Positions 50,402 through 60,017 of a stretch of DNA of 64,000 nt are shown in pieces. The first letter of the stretch is position 1, and each line of letters begins with the position of its first letter. The stretch comes from Vibrio sp. CDRSL-10 TSBA (GTDB taxonomy: Bacteria; Pseudomonadota; Gammaproteobacteria; Enterobacterales; Vibrionaceae). The position numbers and the translations under genes were made by a program. The notes under the pieces were generated by a model. The model saw only the letters and a list, made by a program, of their open reading frames with translations. It did no database searches and was not told the origin of the DNA. Where the stretch lies: positions 2,232,001-2,296,000 of the forward strand of contig CP155566.1 of assembly GCA_039696685.1 (NCBI GenBank). Reading direction: 5' to 3'.

Positions 50402-50626
50402 ATGTTTCTATTCAAAGACTTAACCACCAAAGCGTGGTGCTCACTCATCTCATTCCTACACTGCAGTAAAGGCGCATCCGGTATCGAATACGCCATTATT
50501 GCCACCATCGCGGCCGTAGCCATCGCGCTATTTAGTACGGGAGGCACAGACGGTGATAGCATCGCAGATCGCATCACGGCCATTTTGGATGATGTCAAAT
50601 CTGCTTTACCAGAGGCAGACGGCTAA
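50402..50626 (+). CDS. flp: Flp-type IVb pilin
   Basis: Major subunit of the Tad adhesive pilus. 74 aa from an ATG with AGGAAGG upstream. The leader (positively charged, about 24 residues) ends KG, followed by ASGIEYAIIATIAAVAIAL, in which Glu5-Tyr6 is the Flp-family signature needed for cleavage and assembly. The short tail ends DDVKSALPEADG. First gene of the Tad operon. Confidence 0.92.
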   Translation: MFLFKDLTTKAWCSLISFLHCSKGASGIEYAIIATIAAVAIALFSTGGTDGDSIADRITAILDDVKSALPEADG

Positions 50627-50676
50627 GTATTTTAAGTCCAAGCTAATATTTGTTAAATTCTAAATATGGTAGTTCA

Positions 50677-51087
50677 ATGAGTTTATTCGCAACTTATTGC
50701 GGACTCTTGTTGATTGCTAGTGCCTACGATATAAAAACCCAGCGGGTGCCCGCATTATTAATTGCTATCTTAATGCTGGCACCTCCTTTAATTCTTTATG
50801 GCATAGGCAATTTTACTTTCAATCACCAAGTTCTGCTTTCAATCGTTGTTACGTTTCTGATTGTTTTTATTGGACACGTTGCTTTTGGTTTTGGTGGCGC
50901 GGACGGAAAAATATTGCTTGGAATTTCCTTTATATTTCCTATAGATGTAATGGCAATGTTTTTATTCATCTGCTTGTCGATATTCACGATTTATTTTACC
51001 GTTTTTTTTGCAAAGAAAAACGAAGCCCCCTTTGTTCCGGCCATCGCTCTTACAGCGATTGGATTAAATTTTGTCACGAGTATGTAG
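50677..51087 (+). CDS. tadV: Prepilin peptidase TadV/CpaA
   Basis: Inner-membrane aspartic peptidase removing the Flp leader. About 136 aa with four hydrophobic segments. Catalytic aspartates are expected in ASAYDIKTQRVP (residues about 18) and FGFGGADGKILLG (the GxGD-like motif, here GGADG). ATG at 50677 is preferred over an upstream TTG (50650). Small, lacking the methylase domain of PilD, as usual for Tad systems. Confidence 0.88.
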   Translation: MSLFATYCGLLLIASAYDIKTQRVPALLIAILMLAPPLILYGIGNFTFNHQVLLSIVVTFLIVFIGHVAFGFGGADGKILLGISFIFPIDVMAMFLFICLSIFTIYFTVFFAKKNEAPFVPAIALTAIGLNFVTSM

Positions 51088-51095
51088 GAATGGAT

Positions 51096-51635
51096 ATGCC
51101 TCAATCGATAACAAAATCAAATAGGCAAACGGGTTCTGTGGCGATTGAGACTGTTTGCCTGCTGCCGGTTATTATTATTTTGCTGTTTGCGGTGATCCAC
51201 TATTGCATGATTTTCTTTGCGGCCAGCATATTCGACCATGCCGCGAAAGAGAGCATTCGCCAGTCAATGGCATACGTGAATGAAGAGTGTTACTTCAGTT
51301 ACCGCAGCTGCTCTGGGGATGAGGTGTTAAATGACGTCGCACCGACCATTCGTAACAATGCAATGATGGTCATCCAGGGCTTTACCCACGGAGAAGGAAA
51401 CAACCCGGGGACGCTGTTTGGTATTACTCTGCCTGCGGCCGACCAACTAATACGCGTTTCAACCATAACCGATCCCGCAGATGGTTCTGAGGCCTGTTGT
51501 CAGGTATCGATTGTCCTCGACGGGTACCGAACGACCCCTTTTCTACCGATCGGTATCATTGATGGTCTGCTTCCCGGAGACGCTTCCGTGTTCCCCGACC
51601 AGATTGTCGGCACTGCCGTTCTTAAGTTGAATTAG
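51096..51635 (+). CDS. TadE/TadF-like pseudopilin
   Basis: About 179 aa. After a short charged leader, GSVAIETVCLLPVIIILLFAV is the TadE-type prepilin-like helix with the conserved Glu, to be cut by TadV. The periplasmic part has paired cysteines (EECYFSYRSCSG; EACCQVS). ATG 51096 has AGGA at 6 bases; ATG 51090 is too close to it. In most tad loci tadE/F lie near the 3' end; here a single copy sits between tadV and cpaB. Confidence 0.82.
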   Translation: MPQSITKSNRQTGSVAIETVCLLPVIIILLFAVIHYCMIFFAASIFDHAAKESIRQSMAYVNEECYFSYRSCSGDEVLNDVAPTIRNNAMMVIQGFTHGEGNNPGTLFGITLPAADQLIRVSTITDPADGSEACCQVSIVLDGYRTTPFLPIGIIDGLLPGDASVFPDQIVGTAVLKLN

Positions 51636-51644
51636 GAGCCAGCT

Positions 51645-52565
51645 ATGAATATAACCCACAACAAAGTCAAAGCACTAAAGTTGGCGTCTGTCGTTCTTTT
51701 CGCCATCGCGATTATCATAGTGCTTATTGGTCTGCTGTCAGCCCCCAAGGCTAAGCCGCAGCCATCGCAGTCTCCTCCCCCTTTATACAGTGCCTGGGTA
51801 TTTGACCAATCTCTTGAGCAAGGCATGATGATCGCGCCCGAGATGATCAAACAGGTGAATACTCCACAACATAGCCAACGATATATACAAAACAAACAAT
51901 TCGCTGTTGGTCGACGCCTCAACCAGTCCGTAGACGTTGGCGACTACGTAACCGATGATCTACTTGCCGCTAACCGACCAGTCATCGACGGCCTCCCGCC
52001 TCATCATAGAGCGATTGCGATTAAAGCGGGTGAAGTCTTAACCGTCGGTGGCTACATTCAGCCGGGCGATTATGTAGATGTCATGCTGTTGCTCAAACCA
52101 AATCGAGAATCTGGTACGAGTACAACATCGAGAAAAATCGCCTCCAGTCTTAAAGTGCTGGCAGTGGGAGATCTTCAATTAGGCACAGACAGTGATAACC
52201 GCGAAAATCACGCCAAATCTGTGGTTCTCTCCGTCCGGGAAGATCTGGCTCCAACTATTTTGCTAGCAGACAGTAGCGGTGAACTCAGACTCGCGGCAGT
52301 AGGCAGCCAAGAACTGGCCTTTGAGGAACCATCTAACGATTTGGATCCAGCGTTACTGTTGCAAACCGTTTCATTAACGCGCCAACCCAGTGTAACGACA
52401 ACAAACACGCCTGTGGCAGAACTTAAACAGTTTGAGCCCCCGAAAAAAGAGACTAAAAAAACGTCTAAGCCCGAACCCACTCGTCAACGTGTCACTACGC
52501 GCACCCGATATGTCGAAGTCATTCAGGGTAATGAGCGCTCTGTCGTGAAAGTACCTCAACAATAA
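51645..52565 (+). CDS. cpaB: Flp pilus assembly protein CpaB/RcpC
   Basis: 306-aa periplasmic/inner-membrane protein linking the secretin to the inner complex. One N-terminal helix (residues about 12-35), then a SAF-like domain (HHRAIAIKAGEVLTVGGYIQPGDYVDVMLLL) typical of CpaB/RcpC, and a Pro/Lys/Thr-rich tail ending YVEVIQGNERSVVKVP. GGAG before the ATG. Directly followed by the secretin gene. Confidence 0.88.
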   Translation: MNITHNKVKALKLASVVLFAIAIIIVLIGLLSAPKAKPQPSQSPPPLYSAWVFDQSLEQGMMIAPEMIKQVNTPQHSQRYIQNKQFAVGRRLNQSVDVGDYVTDDLLAANRPVIDGLPPHHRAIAIKAGEVLTVGGYIQPGDYVDVMLLLKPNRESGTSTTSRKIASSLKVLAVGDLQLGTDSDNRENHAKSVVLSVREDLAPTILLADSSGELRLAAVGSQELAFEEPSNDLDPALLLQTVSLTRQPSVTTTNTPVAELKQFEPPKKETKKTSKPEPTRQRVTTRTRYVEVIQGNERSVVKVPQQ

Positions 52566-52577
52566 GGAATGTTGTCT

Positions 52578-53736
52578 ATGAGACTACACAGACTGGTTTT
52601 ATTATTTTTGCTCACGTTACCGTTTATCTCCCAAGCGGCAGAGACCATTATTCTCAAAGAGCATGCTCAGCAAAGTATTCACATCCCACGAGGCGATCTG
52701 AAACGAGCCGCTATCGCCACACCGGATATTGTCTCACTCACGGTACTCAACGACAAAACGCTATTACTCACCGGTCAACAAATTGGCTCAACGACCCTGA
52801 ACGTCTGGACCACAGCTCAGGACACGCCGTTAGAATACATGCTAAAGGTTCAGCCAACGGCCGTTAGTTATAATAATGTTCAGGTTCAAACAGACATTAA
52901 AGTGGTAGAAATCAGTAAAAGCGCACTGAAGCAGGCAGGCTTTTTCCTTGGGCGGCAAACTGGCAATACAACATTTGGTATTGGCAGCAGCTCGGCTTTA
53001 AATGGCGCTTCATTTGGTGGGGAGCTGTCCTCAAGCAGTAATTTTTTATCGCTGAGTGATGCGTTTAACGTGGTCATTGGCGATGTATCAAAAGGGATTT
53101 TAGGGACCATCAGCGCACTCAATGCTAATGGCTTCGCCTACACCTTGGCCGAAACCTAGCCTCGTTACCCTGTCTGGACACACAGCGACCTTTTTAGCCG
53201 GCGGTGAATTCCCGTATCCGAGATCTTCCAATGATGGGGATATTTCCATCGACTTCAAAGAATTTGGCGTGAGGTTGAATTTGTCTCCCACCGTTATGGA
53301 GGACAATCGCATCATGTTGAAAGTAGCGCCCGAAGTCAGTGAGCTCAATTACAGTAATTCAGTCAGCACCGGCGGTGTTCAGGTACCCGGTATCAGCGTA
53401 CGACGCACCGACACGACAGTACAACTTGGTGACGGCGAAACCTTTATCATCAGTGGATTGATCAGCAGTACCACGATGAAAAATGCCGACCGCTTTCCTG
53501 GCTTGGGTGACATCCCGATCCTTGGCGCCTTTTTCAGCTCCAGCCGCCTGGAAAAAAATGACAAAGAGCTGATGATGGTCGTGACGCCCCACTTGGTGCG
53601 TCCGATAGCAAAAGGCGCCACATTGCCGCCGCTGCCCGGAGAGATTTACCGCAATTACCAACCGGACTTTTTCAAGATGGTCTTCATGCATGCAGAGCCA
53701 GAAGATCTTCCCAGTGACATAGGATTTTCTAATTGA
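52578..53736 (+). CDS. rcpA: Tad secretin RcpA/CpaC
   Basis: Outer-membrane secretin through which the pilus leaves. Signal peptide (LVLLFLLTLPFISQA), a BON-like N-domain (AIATPDIVSLTVLNDKTLLLTG), and the secretin core (FLAGGEFPYP, VRLNLSPTVMEDNRIMLKVAPEVSELN, GVQVPGISVRRTDTTVQLGDG, FPGLGDIPILGAFFSS). One base too many in GAAAC at 53151-53155 splits it; corrected length 385 aa, slightly short for CpaC. ATG 52578 fits the ribosome site better than ATG 52569. Confidence 0.9.
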
Positions 53737-53795
53737 TTTTGGCCAGAGCTGATTCTTTCCCAATAATCAGCCAACTCAGCTTCAGGAGCCGTTTT

Positions 53796-55055
53796 ATGAC
53801 AACAATCAACTGGTTGAATGCCTTTAAAAATTCTGTCTGTCAGCCTTTAGATTTGGAGTTAAAGGCTGACTTACATAGATACGTACTCGAACAAATGGAA
53901 GATGATGGTGTTCTGTTTGGTCTCGCCTCTGATAGTCGTGAGAATCTGATGCTGCCGGTCATCACTTATATCCAGCAATATTTGATGAAAGAACATATTA
54001 ACCAATCAACGCCGCTCGACACACTCGCCGCAGAGTTAGTCGATGAGATGCTGGGTTATGGCCCTATAGAGAACTTACTCAAAGATCCATCGATCAACGA
54101 TATTCTGATTAATGGCCCGAAACTGGTTTTCGTCGAGCGCGATGGTTTATTGGAACAAGTTGACCATCATTTCCTCAACGACGAACACGTTATCAGAGTC
54201 ATTAGAAAAATGCTTTCCCCGCTCGGCCGGAGAATTGATGAATCCAATCCGATGGTTGATGCTCGTCTTCCTGACGGCAGCCGTATCAACGCCATCATTC
54301 CACCTCTGGCCTTGGATGGCCCTTGTCTCTCGGTCCGCAAGTTCAAGCAGGACAGCTTAACGGAACAATACCTTCTGGCTAATGACACTCTGTCCCCTGA
54401 CATGATGGCATTTTTGAAACGCTGCGTCGCATCACGCCTTAATATTTTAATCAGCGGGGCAACCGGTTCAGGAAAAACCACATTGCTGAATATTCTCAGC
54501 CAGTATATCTCACCACATGAAAGGGTTGTCACCATTGAAGATGCCGCCGAACTGCAGTTGCGGAATACCCATGTCGTGCGTCTTGAGACAAGACCGCCAA
54601 ACTCGGAAGGAAGCGGCGAAGTGACCGCGCGAGAGCTGGTAAAAAATGCTCTGCGCATGCGCCCCGACCGTATCATTTTAGGGGAAAGTCGTGGCGGTGA
54701 AGTGCTGGACATGTTGCAAGCCATGAACACAGGACACCTGGGGTCCATGAGCACCTTACATGCCAACTCACCACGAGATGCCCTGCTCCGACTGGAAATG
54801 ATGGTGACATTGACCGGCTTTAATTCCAGTGAAAATTTCATCCGAAAAGTGGTTTCATCCGCTGTCGACATGGTCATACAGATAAGTCGCCTGCCGAATG
54901 GCAAAAGAATTGTTTCAGAAGTGGTGGAAGTGGGCGCGGTTGAAGATGGGCACATCAAAACTCATAAGCTTTACGAATATACCCAAAGGACGTTTAAGAC
55001 AAGTGGTATCCCGACCAATGAGCTGCAAATGAAGCTTGAGGAGCAACTATGGTAA
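53796..55055 (+). CDS. tadA: Tad secretion ATPase TadA/CpaF
   Basis: Hexameric VirB11-like ATPase powering pilus assembly and retraction. 419 aa from ATG 53796 (CAGGAG upstream). The N-terminal domain includes EMLGYGPIENLLKDPSINDILING. Walker A is SGATGSGKTTLLN, the Asp box VVTIEDAAELQL, Walker B RPDRIILGESRGGEVLDML, and the His box GHLGSMSTLHANSPRDALLRLE. Only 60 bases separate it from the secretin gene, so there is no tadZ or rcpB between them, as most loci would have. Confidence 0.94.
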   Translation: MTTINWLNAFKNSVCQPLDLELKADLHRYVLEQMEDDGVLFGLASDSRENLMLPVITYIQQYLMKEHINQSTPLDTLAAELVDEMLGYGPIENLLKDPSINDILINGPKLVFVERDGLLEQVDHHFLNDEHVIRVIRKMLSPLGRRIDESNPMVDARLPDGSRINAIIPPLALDGPCLSVRKFKQDSLTEQYLLANDTLSPDMMAFLKRCVASRLNILISGATGSGKTTLLNILSQYISPHERVVTIEDAAELQLRNTHVVRLETRPPNSEGSGEVTARELVKNALRMRPDRIILGESRGGEVLDMLQAMNTGHLGSMSTLHANSPRDALLRLEMMVTLTGFNSSENFIRKVVSSAVDMVIQISRLPNGKRIVSEVVEVGAVEDGHIKTHKLYEYTQRTFKTSGIPTNELQMKLEEQLW

Positions 55056-55927
55056 ACCTCTACCTGCTGCTGAGTCTGGGAATCATGGCTGTCGCCGGTG
55101 TCTGCTATGCCTTAGCCGCCCACGTCCAGAAGAAACAATCCACTCAAGTAAGTAACAAAACGGAGCTTGAAACCCGAATACGTCGCGAAAGCCCGCAAGC
55201 TTACGTCATAGAGAAGGCCCAGCAGATGGGATTTAGCCAGTCATGGTTCAAAAATGGCTTGTTGTTATTACTCATCATTGGCGTCAGTTTCATCGTGGGA
55301 CGAATATTGGGTAGCCTGGCTTTTGTGATCAGTTTCGTCACCTGTCTTTTGCTCGTTACATTCGTGGCACGCCTTCGTAAAGCCAAAATGAGATTACGCC
55401 TGACTCAACAACTTCCCTCTTTTATCGATCAGGTTCATCGCCGTATCAAAGTCGGACTAACCGTACCACAAGCGGTGGATCAATCAGCACAAGTCACAAC
55501 CAGTCCACTCAAAGACGTACTGCAACGAGTCAATAATCGCAGAGCGATAGGAATTGAACTACAACATGCATTTATTAAAGAGAGCCAGATTACCGGCGTT
55601 CCGGCACTCCGGTTATTGGGCTCTATATTCAGCATCAATACACGTTACGGTGGCAGTATTACGGATTCCCTCGACAGCCTGGTTAAACTGCTCAGGCAAC
55701 AAGACCTGAGCCGACGTGAGCTTAAATCGATCACCGGAGAAACCCGAATCACAGCCTGGGTCATCGGCTCCGCGCCAGTCTTGGTCAGTGCCTACATGCT
55801 GACGCAGAATCCAGAGCTGTTGATCAACATGTGGTACTCCGAGACAGGTCGTCAGGCGCTACTGTTTGGTATCGTCCTGCAGTTATCGGGCATCGTCGTG
55901 ATCTGGCGAATGTTTCGTAGTTTATAA
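55049..55927 (+). CDS. tadB: Tad inner-membrane platform protein TadB
   Basis: GspF-like assembly platform subunit, 292 aa. N-terminal helix, a second pair of helices (residues about 70-110), the cytosolic T2SSF domain (FIDQVHRRIKVGLTVPQAVDQ; ALRLLGSIFSINTRYGGSITDSLDSLVKLLRQQD) and a C-terminal helix pair. Starts inside tadA (7-base overlap). Works with TadC. Confidence 0.9.
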   Translation: MVNLYLLLSLGIMAVAGVCYALAAHVQKKQSTQVSNKTELETRIRRESPQAYVIEKAQQMGFSQSWFKNGLLLLLIIGVSFIVGRILGSLAFVISFVTCLLLVTFVARLRKAKMRLRLTQQLPSFIDQVHRRIKVGLTVPQAVDQSAQVTTSPLKDVLQRVNNRRAIGIELQHAFIKESQITGVPALRLLGSIFSINTRYGGSITDSLDSLVKLLRQQDLSRRELKSITGETRITAWVIGSAPVLVSAYMLTQNPELLINMWYSETGRQALLFGIVLQLSGIVVIWRMFRSL

Positions 55928-55962
55928 CCAGTGTGGAATGTCTACAGCTAAGGAAAAGATCC

Positions 55963-56859
55963 ATGACTCAGACCTATTTTGTACTGTCAGTGGTGTTAAC
56001 GCTTTGCGCAGGGATTTGCCACTTAATCGCCATCCGCCAAGAAAAGTTACTGCTTGATTCTAACGAATCGATGACAGTGACACCAAAGACAAAACCTATG
56101 CGCGAGCCATTGATGCAATATTCGATGCAATGGTGGCGAAAATCAAAACAAGATCATCAAAAATCTCTGTCCGACATTGTACTTGCTATGCGTCAGGCCG
56201 GGTATATCAGTGGGCGTCAGCAAGTGTTGTGCCTGTTCAAGATGTTCGTCATCTGGTCCGGACTGTTTTTAATTTTTACCGGCCAACAGTACCTCTTTTC
56301 CTCAACCATGCAGCGCACCTTCCTTTTTTATGCCTTATTCATGGCGCTAGGCGCGTTACTGTCGCTCTACTGGTTCAAAATTCAAGCACGAAGACGAGCG
56401 CGCCGAATTGATGAAGAAATGCTCACCACCGTGCATATGATGGCCATTCTCTGGCAGGTTGGCCTTTCGTTGGAAGGCTTGCTCAAAGCTTACCTCCAAG
56501 AAGCGAAGGAACTGACCCCTGAGGTCAATAAGGATTTAGAGCTTATCGTGGCTCGTATCGACGCGGGTCAAAACCGTGAGAGCGTGTTTAATGATATGGC
56601 GCAAATAACCTTATCCAGTGGATTCCAGGATTTTCTGACCATGTTATCGCAAGCGGCAGCAACCGGTGGTGGCTTAAAGGAATCGTTCCAGTCTCTGGCG
56701 GAGTTGATATATCAGCACAAACGGGTCGAATTGCAGGAAAAAGTGACAAAATTATCGGGGAAAATATCCATTGCCATGATGGCGCTGATGTTTCCCGCTC
56801 TGTTTATTGTTCTCGGTGGTCCGGCAGCCCTGGCGCTGATGGCAGCCTTTGGAGGTTAA
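55963..56859 (+). CDS. tadC: Tad inner-membrane platform protein TadC
   Basis: Second GspF-like platform subunit, 298 aa from ATG 55963 with AAGGA. It shows MMAILWQVGLSLEGLLKAYL, SSGFQDFLTMLSQAAATGGGLKESFQ and the C-terminal ISIAMMALMFPALFIVLGGPAAL. Partner of TadB at the base of the pilus. Abuts tadD. Confidence 0.9.
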   Translation: MTQTYFVLSVVLTLCAGICHLIAIRQEKLLLDSNESMTVTPKTKPMREPLMQYSMQWWRKSKQDHQKSLSDIVLAMRQAGYISGRQQVLCLFKMFVIWSGLFLIFTGQQYLFSSTMQRTFLFYALFMALGALLSLYWFKIQARRRARRIDEEMLTTVHMMAILWQVGLSLEGLLKAYLQEAKELTPEVNKDLELIVARIDAGQNRESVFNDMAQITLSSGFQDFLTMLSQAAATGGGLKESFQSLAELIYQHKRVELQEKVTKLSGKISIAMMALMFPALFIVLGGPAALALMAAFGG

Positions 56860-57531
56860 ATGAAATCTTTATTAGTTTTGATACCTTTAATATTGGCAGG
56901 CTGCTCATCCAGCCAACAACCAGCGAAATATACTCAATCGCCAGGTGCGTGTAATGAAACATTATCACAATCTCAAGGAATGAAGTTGTCGATGGCCCAG
57001 CAGGCCTTTTCTAAACAGCAATACTATTCCACTTTGGCGATGCTTAAAAAAATGGAGACTACATCCGTCAGCCAATCCTCTTTGCAGGCCAAAGCTTTTC
57101 TGAAAACGAGCCAATGGGACGAGGCCAGTAAAGTCTACGACCGCTTATTGGATACCTGCCTGAGAGGTGAGGCAGCGCATGGGCTCGGTTTGATTTCAGC
57201 TTACCAGCAAGACTACCAACAGGCCGGGAAGTGGCTACGACTGGCCGTCGATGTGGAGCCCGATAACTCGGCTATCCGCAACGATTACGGTTTTTTCTTA
57301 CTACTCAATGACGACACAGACGCGGCAAAAAGAGAATTCCTCACCGCGTTAGAACTGAACCCAAACAATCACCGTTCGGCCAAAAACTTATGGCTGGCTT
57401 TATCACGCGACAATGATCGTAAAGGCGCGCAAAGCCTCATCAAGCGATACGGCTGGGGATATAAAGAAAATCGGCAGTTAGTCACTGCCCTGCGCAGTTT
57501 TAGCCCATTAAGTACCAAGGAGACGGAATAA
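56860..57531 (+). CDS. tadD: TPR lipoprotein TadD
   Basis: 223-aa lipoprotein (LLVLIPLILAGCSS lipobox) with three tetratricopeptide-like repeats, for example GLGLISAYQQDYQQAGKWLRL and DAAKREFLTALELNPNNHRSA. TadD acts as an assembly/pilotin-like factor for the secretin. The stop overlaps the next start (ATGAG). Confidence 0.88.
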   Translation: MKSLLVLIPLILAGCSSSQQPAKYTQSPGACNETLSQSQGMKLSMAQQAFSKQQYYSTLAMLKKMETTSVSQSSLQAKAFLKTSQWDEASKVYDRLLDTCLRGEAAHGLGLISAYQQDYQQAGKWLRLAVDVEPDNSAIRNDYGFFLLLNDDTDAAKREFLTALELNPNNHRSAKNLWLALSRDNDRKGAQSLIKRYGWGYKENRQLVTALRSFSPLSTKETE

Positions 57532-57797
57532 TGAGAGCACTTTTTGTTTTAGTTAGCGTTATCACGTACGCATCCGCAACGGTTGCGCAGACATTACCGG
57601 CCAAACCACAGAAAGGTGAAGAAGTGACAGGTCAGCAGACGCGTATCTGGCTGCAAATCCAACGGCAGAATATGCTTGCAACCAGCCATAAAGATACACT
57701 CACCCCGGAAGCGGCAAAAGCGGCCCAGCAACGTGTTGAAAAATCATTTTCTCACGCGATTCCGGAAAAATTCATTAAGAACGATTTCGGAGAATAA
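57531..57797 (+). CDS. DUF3613-type small periplasmic protein
   Basis: 88 aa with a signal peptide (LFVLVSVITYASATVAQ) and a short mature part containing GEEVTGQQTRIWLQIQR and AAQQRVEKSFSHAIPEKF. It fits the DUF3613 proteins found between tadD and tadG in several proteobacteria. Function unknown. Confidence 0.72.
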   Translation: MRALFVLVSVITYASATVAQTLPAKPQKGEEVTGQQTRIWLQIQRQNMLATSHKDTLTPEAAKAAQQRVEKSFSHAIPEKFIKNDFGE

Positions 57798-57799
57798 TC

Positions 57800-59459
57800 A
57801 TGGCGAAGCGCGAACAGTCAGGCGCCATCACTTTGTGGCTTGCGGCTGCCTTACTCAGTTTGGTTATCTTTACTTCCGTCGCTATTGATACCGCACGCCT
57901 GGCTTTTCAGCGTCAGCAACTGCAGTCTATCGCTGATCTTGCCGCCTCGGAAATCGGGCTCAACAATCCTTACTTCATTCAGTCTGAAGGTGCCTCAAAC
58001 CTGGCTACGATGCTCTCGGACAAATATAAGGATAAGGTAGACAGCCTGACCGTTCAGAATGGCTATGCCACTATTCAAAACAATCGCTGGGTCATCGACA
58101 CCAGCACTGCCGCGGTCGCCAATGGCTACCCGGCATCTAAAGTTGTGGTCACCAAAACGGTTCCCCAAAGTATGATTGCAGGGGGGTTATTTAACGACAA
58201 TGAAATCACCCTGATGGCAGAAGCTGCCGTCCAGAAAGCAGGTATCATCAGTTTTGGCATTGGCAGTAAAACCCTCAGCTCAGCAGACAGCGGGATCTTG
58301 AATGGATTGCTGGGCGGACTGCTAGGCACCAACCTCAATTTAGGCGTAGCCAGTTATGAAGGCTTAGCGAACACCTCATTAAAACTGGGCAGTGTCCTTG
58401 ACGCACTGGCACTTGATCTCGGTTTAGGCTCACCGCAGGAAGTACTCGAAACCAACATATCTCTCCTGTCCGTGCTTGAGACCTACCTCAATGTCCTGGA
58501 CAACGGCGATCAGTTTCCGGATGGACTGAACATCATTATCAACCAACTTGCTCTGGTCGAAAGTATTCCTGACATTGTCCTGGGGGATGTATTCACACTG
58601 AGTGAAAATGGAACTCAAGGCGCGGCACTGGAGACATCGCTCAGTGCACTGGATTTAATTAAAACCACTATATTTGCTGCCAATAAAGACCATTTTGTTA
58701 ATATTCCCGCTCTTTCTCTTGATGTACTGGAAGTTGCCAATGTGGCAGTGAAAACCCAAATCATCGAACCGCCGCAGTACACGGTTGCAACACTACCGGT
58801 AGTTGAAGGCCACGAAACCAACCGCAACAACCTCTCAGCTTGAACTAGGTCTCACTGTTTCATTGTTACAAGAAGGGCAGAATAGCGTTTTAGATTCACT
58901 GCTAAATATTTTAGATAATCCTATTCTGGGATTAACACTCAAAATCGACCCCATTGTCGTCAATGTTTCCGCAGCTAAGGCAAATGCTACACTAACAAGC
59001 GTGACTCGAACACAAGAAGAAATGTTGGGAGAAGTGAAAGCTGAAAGCCCGCTAGTTGAAGTGACCGTTCAGCCTGTCGCAATTACCGCCGGGCTTACTG
59101 TCTTGAGCATTCCCATAAACTTAGGATTACAAGCTGAAATTAACATCTTCAACACCAGCCCTGAATTAACTTCATACACGATCCCGATACCAACACCGAG
59201 TGATTATCCCGAACAAATTTCTGCAAATCAAAATTTTGATATTGATGTGGGGGTTGGCGTTGTATTAGGTAACAGTACAGTAGGTGCGCTAATTTTAAAT
59301 TCTATTACCTCCGGATTGGAAGCTGTTCTTAATCCATTATTATCCGATATTATTTCTAGCATTTTAATTCCGATCTTAAATACACTTGGCGTGCAAGTCG
59401 GAGGCGCAGACTTATGGGTAGATTCCATCCAGGCATCCTCACATGGTTTGATTCTTTGA
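57800..59459 (+). CDS. tadG: TadG-like pilus-associated protein
   Basis: The N-terminus SGAITLWLAAALLSLVIFTSVAIDTARLAFQRQQLQSIADLAAS is the TadG helix and following motif; the rest is periplasmic or surface-exposed. After residue about 160 the protein consists of Leu/Gly/Asn-rich segments (ILNGLLGGLLGTNLNLGVASY; LDALALDLGLGSPQEVLETN), reminiscent of the lipoprotein encoded divergently at 48-49 kb. One base too many in GAAAC at 58814-58818; corrected length 552 aa. No von Willebrand or MIDAS motif was seen. Last gene of the Tad operon. Confidence 0.83.
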
Positions 59460-59568
59460 ATTTAGCCATGCGTGAAGTGTGAGCTACGGCTATCACCCTT
59501 AGTATTACGGTCAATCATTTGAATGATTCAAAACTACCACGCAGCAGCAAATCAAGTTGGATAGTAGA

Positions 59569-59790
59569 ATGGATAACTATATGATTTATAATATAAAAGA
59601 CTTAAATAAAAGGCAGCGTTTGCAGGAAACTGTCATCCCTATATTTGAATATGATGGCCAGTCCTATAACTTTAAGGTTCAAGGCGAAGTGGTATTATCG
59701 CTGCAAGGATCAGTCATCAAGCATGAAGAAGCTGAGAAAATTTATTTGGCATTGCTAAAAGCGATGGAGCTAACACTATCGATAAAATAA
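59569..59790 (+). CDS. Hypothetical small protein after the Tad operon
   Basis: About 73 aa, charged, no signal peptide. Contains IPIFEYDGQSYNFKVQGEV and KHEEAEKIYLALLKAMELTL. Not recognised, no clear ribosome site, TTG 59557 or ATG 59581 are alternative starts. Codon use looks coding but confidence is limited. Confidence 0.4.
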   Translation: MDNYMIYNIKDLNKRQRLQETVIPIFEYDGQSYNFKVQGEVVLSLQGSVIKHEEAEKIYLALLKAMELTLSIK

Positions 59791-60017
59791 CCAGTTCTAT
59801 CTAACACGGAGCGAGTAACAATATATTGCTAATTTTATAATTAACGCATCATGATTCTTTTTCCACACGTCTGACACAAATAAATTTCTTTTACACCGAA
59901 TATTTTGTGCCAAAATCTACGTCGAATTTTCCTCAAGCAGTCGAAATGACGACAATCCATCCTAACCTCCTGTTGAGAATGACAGTTTTCTGAATTTATT
60001 CCGCACATAAATACATA

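Noticed and set aside
54167..54958. 263-aa open frame on the minus strand
   Set aside because: Lies entirely antisense to tadA, whose motifs are unmistakable; no ribosome site and no recognisable domain.
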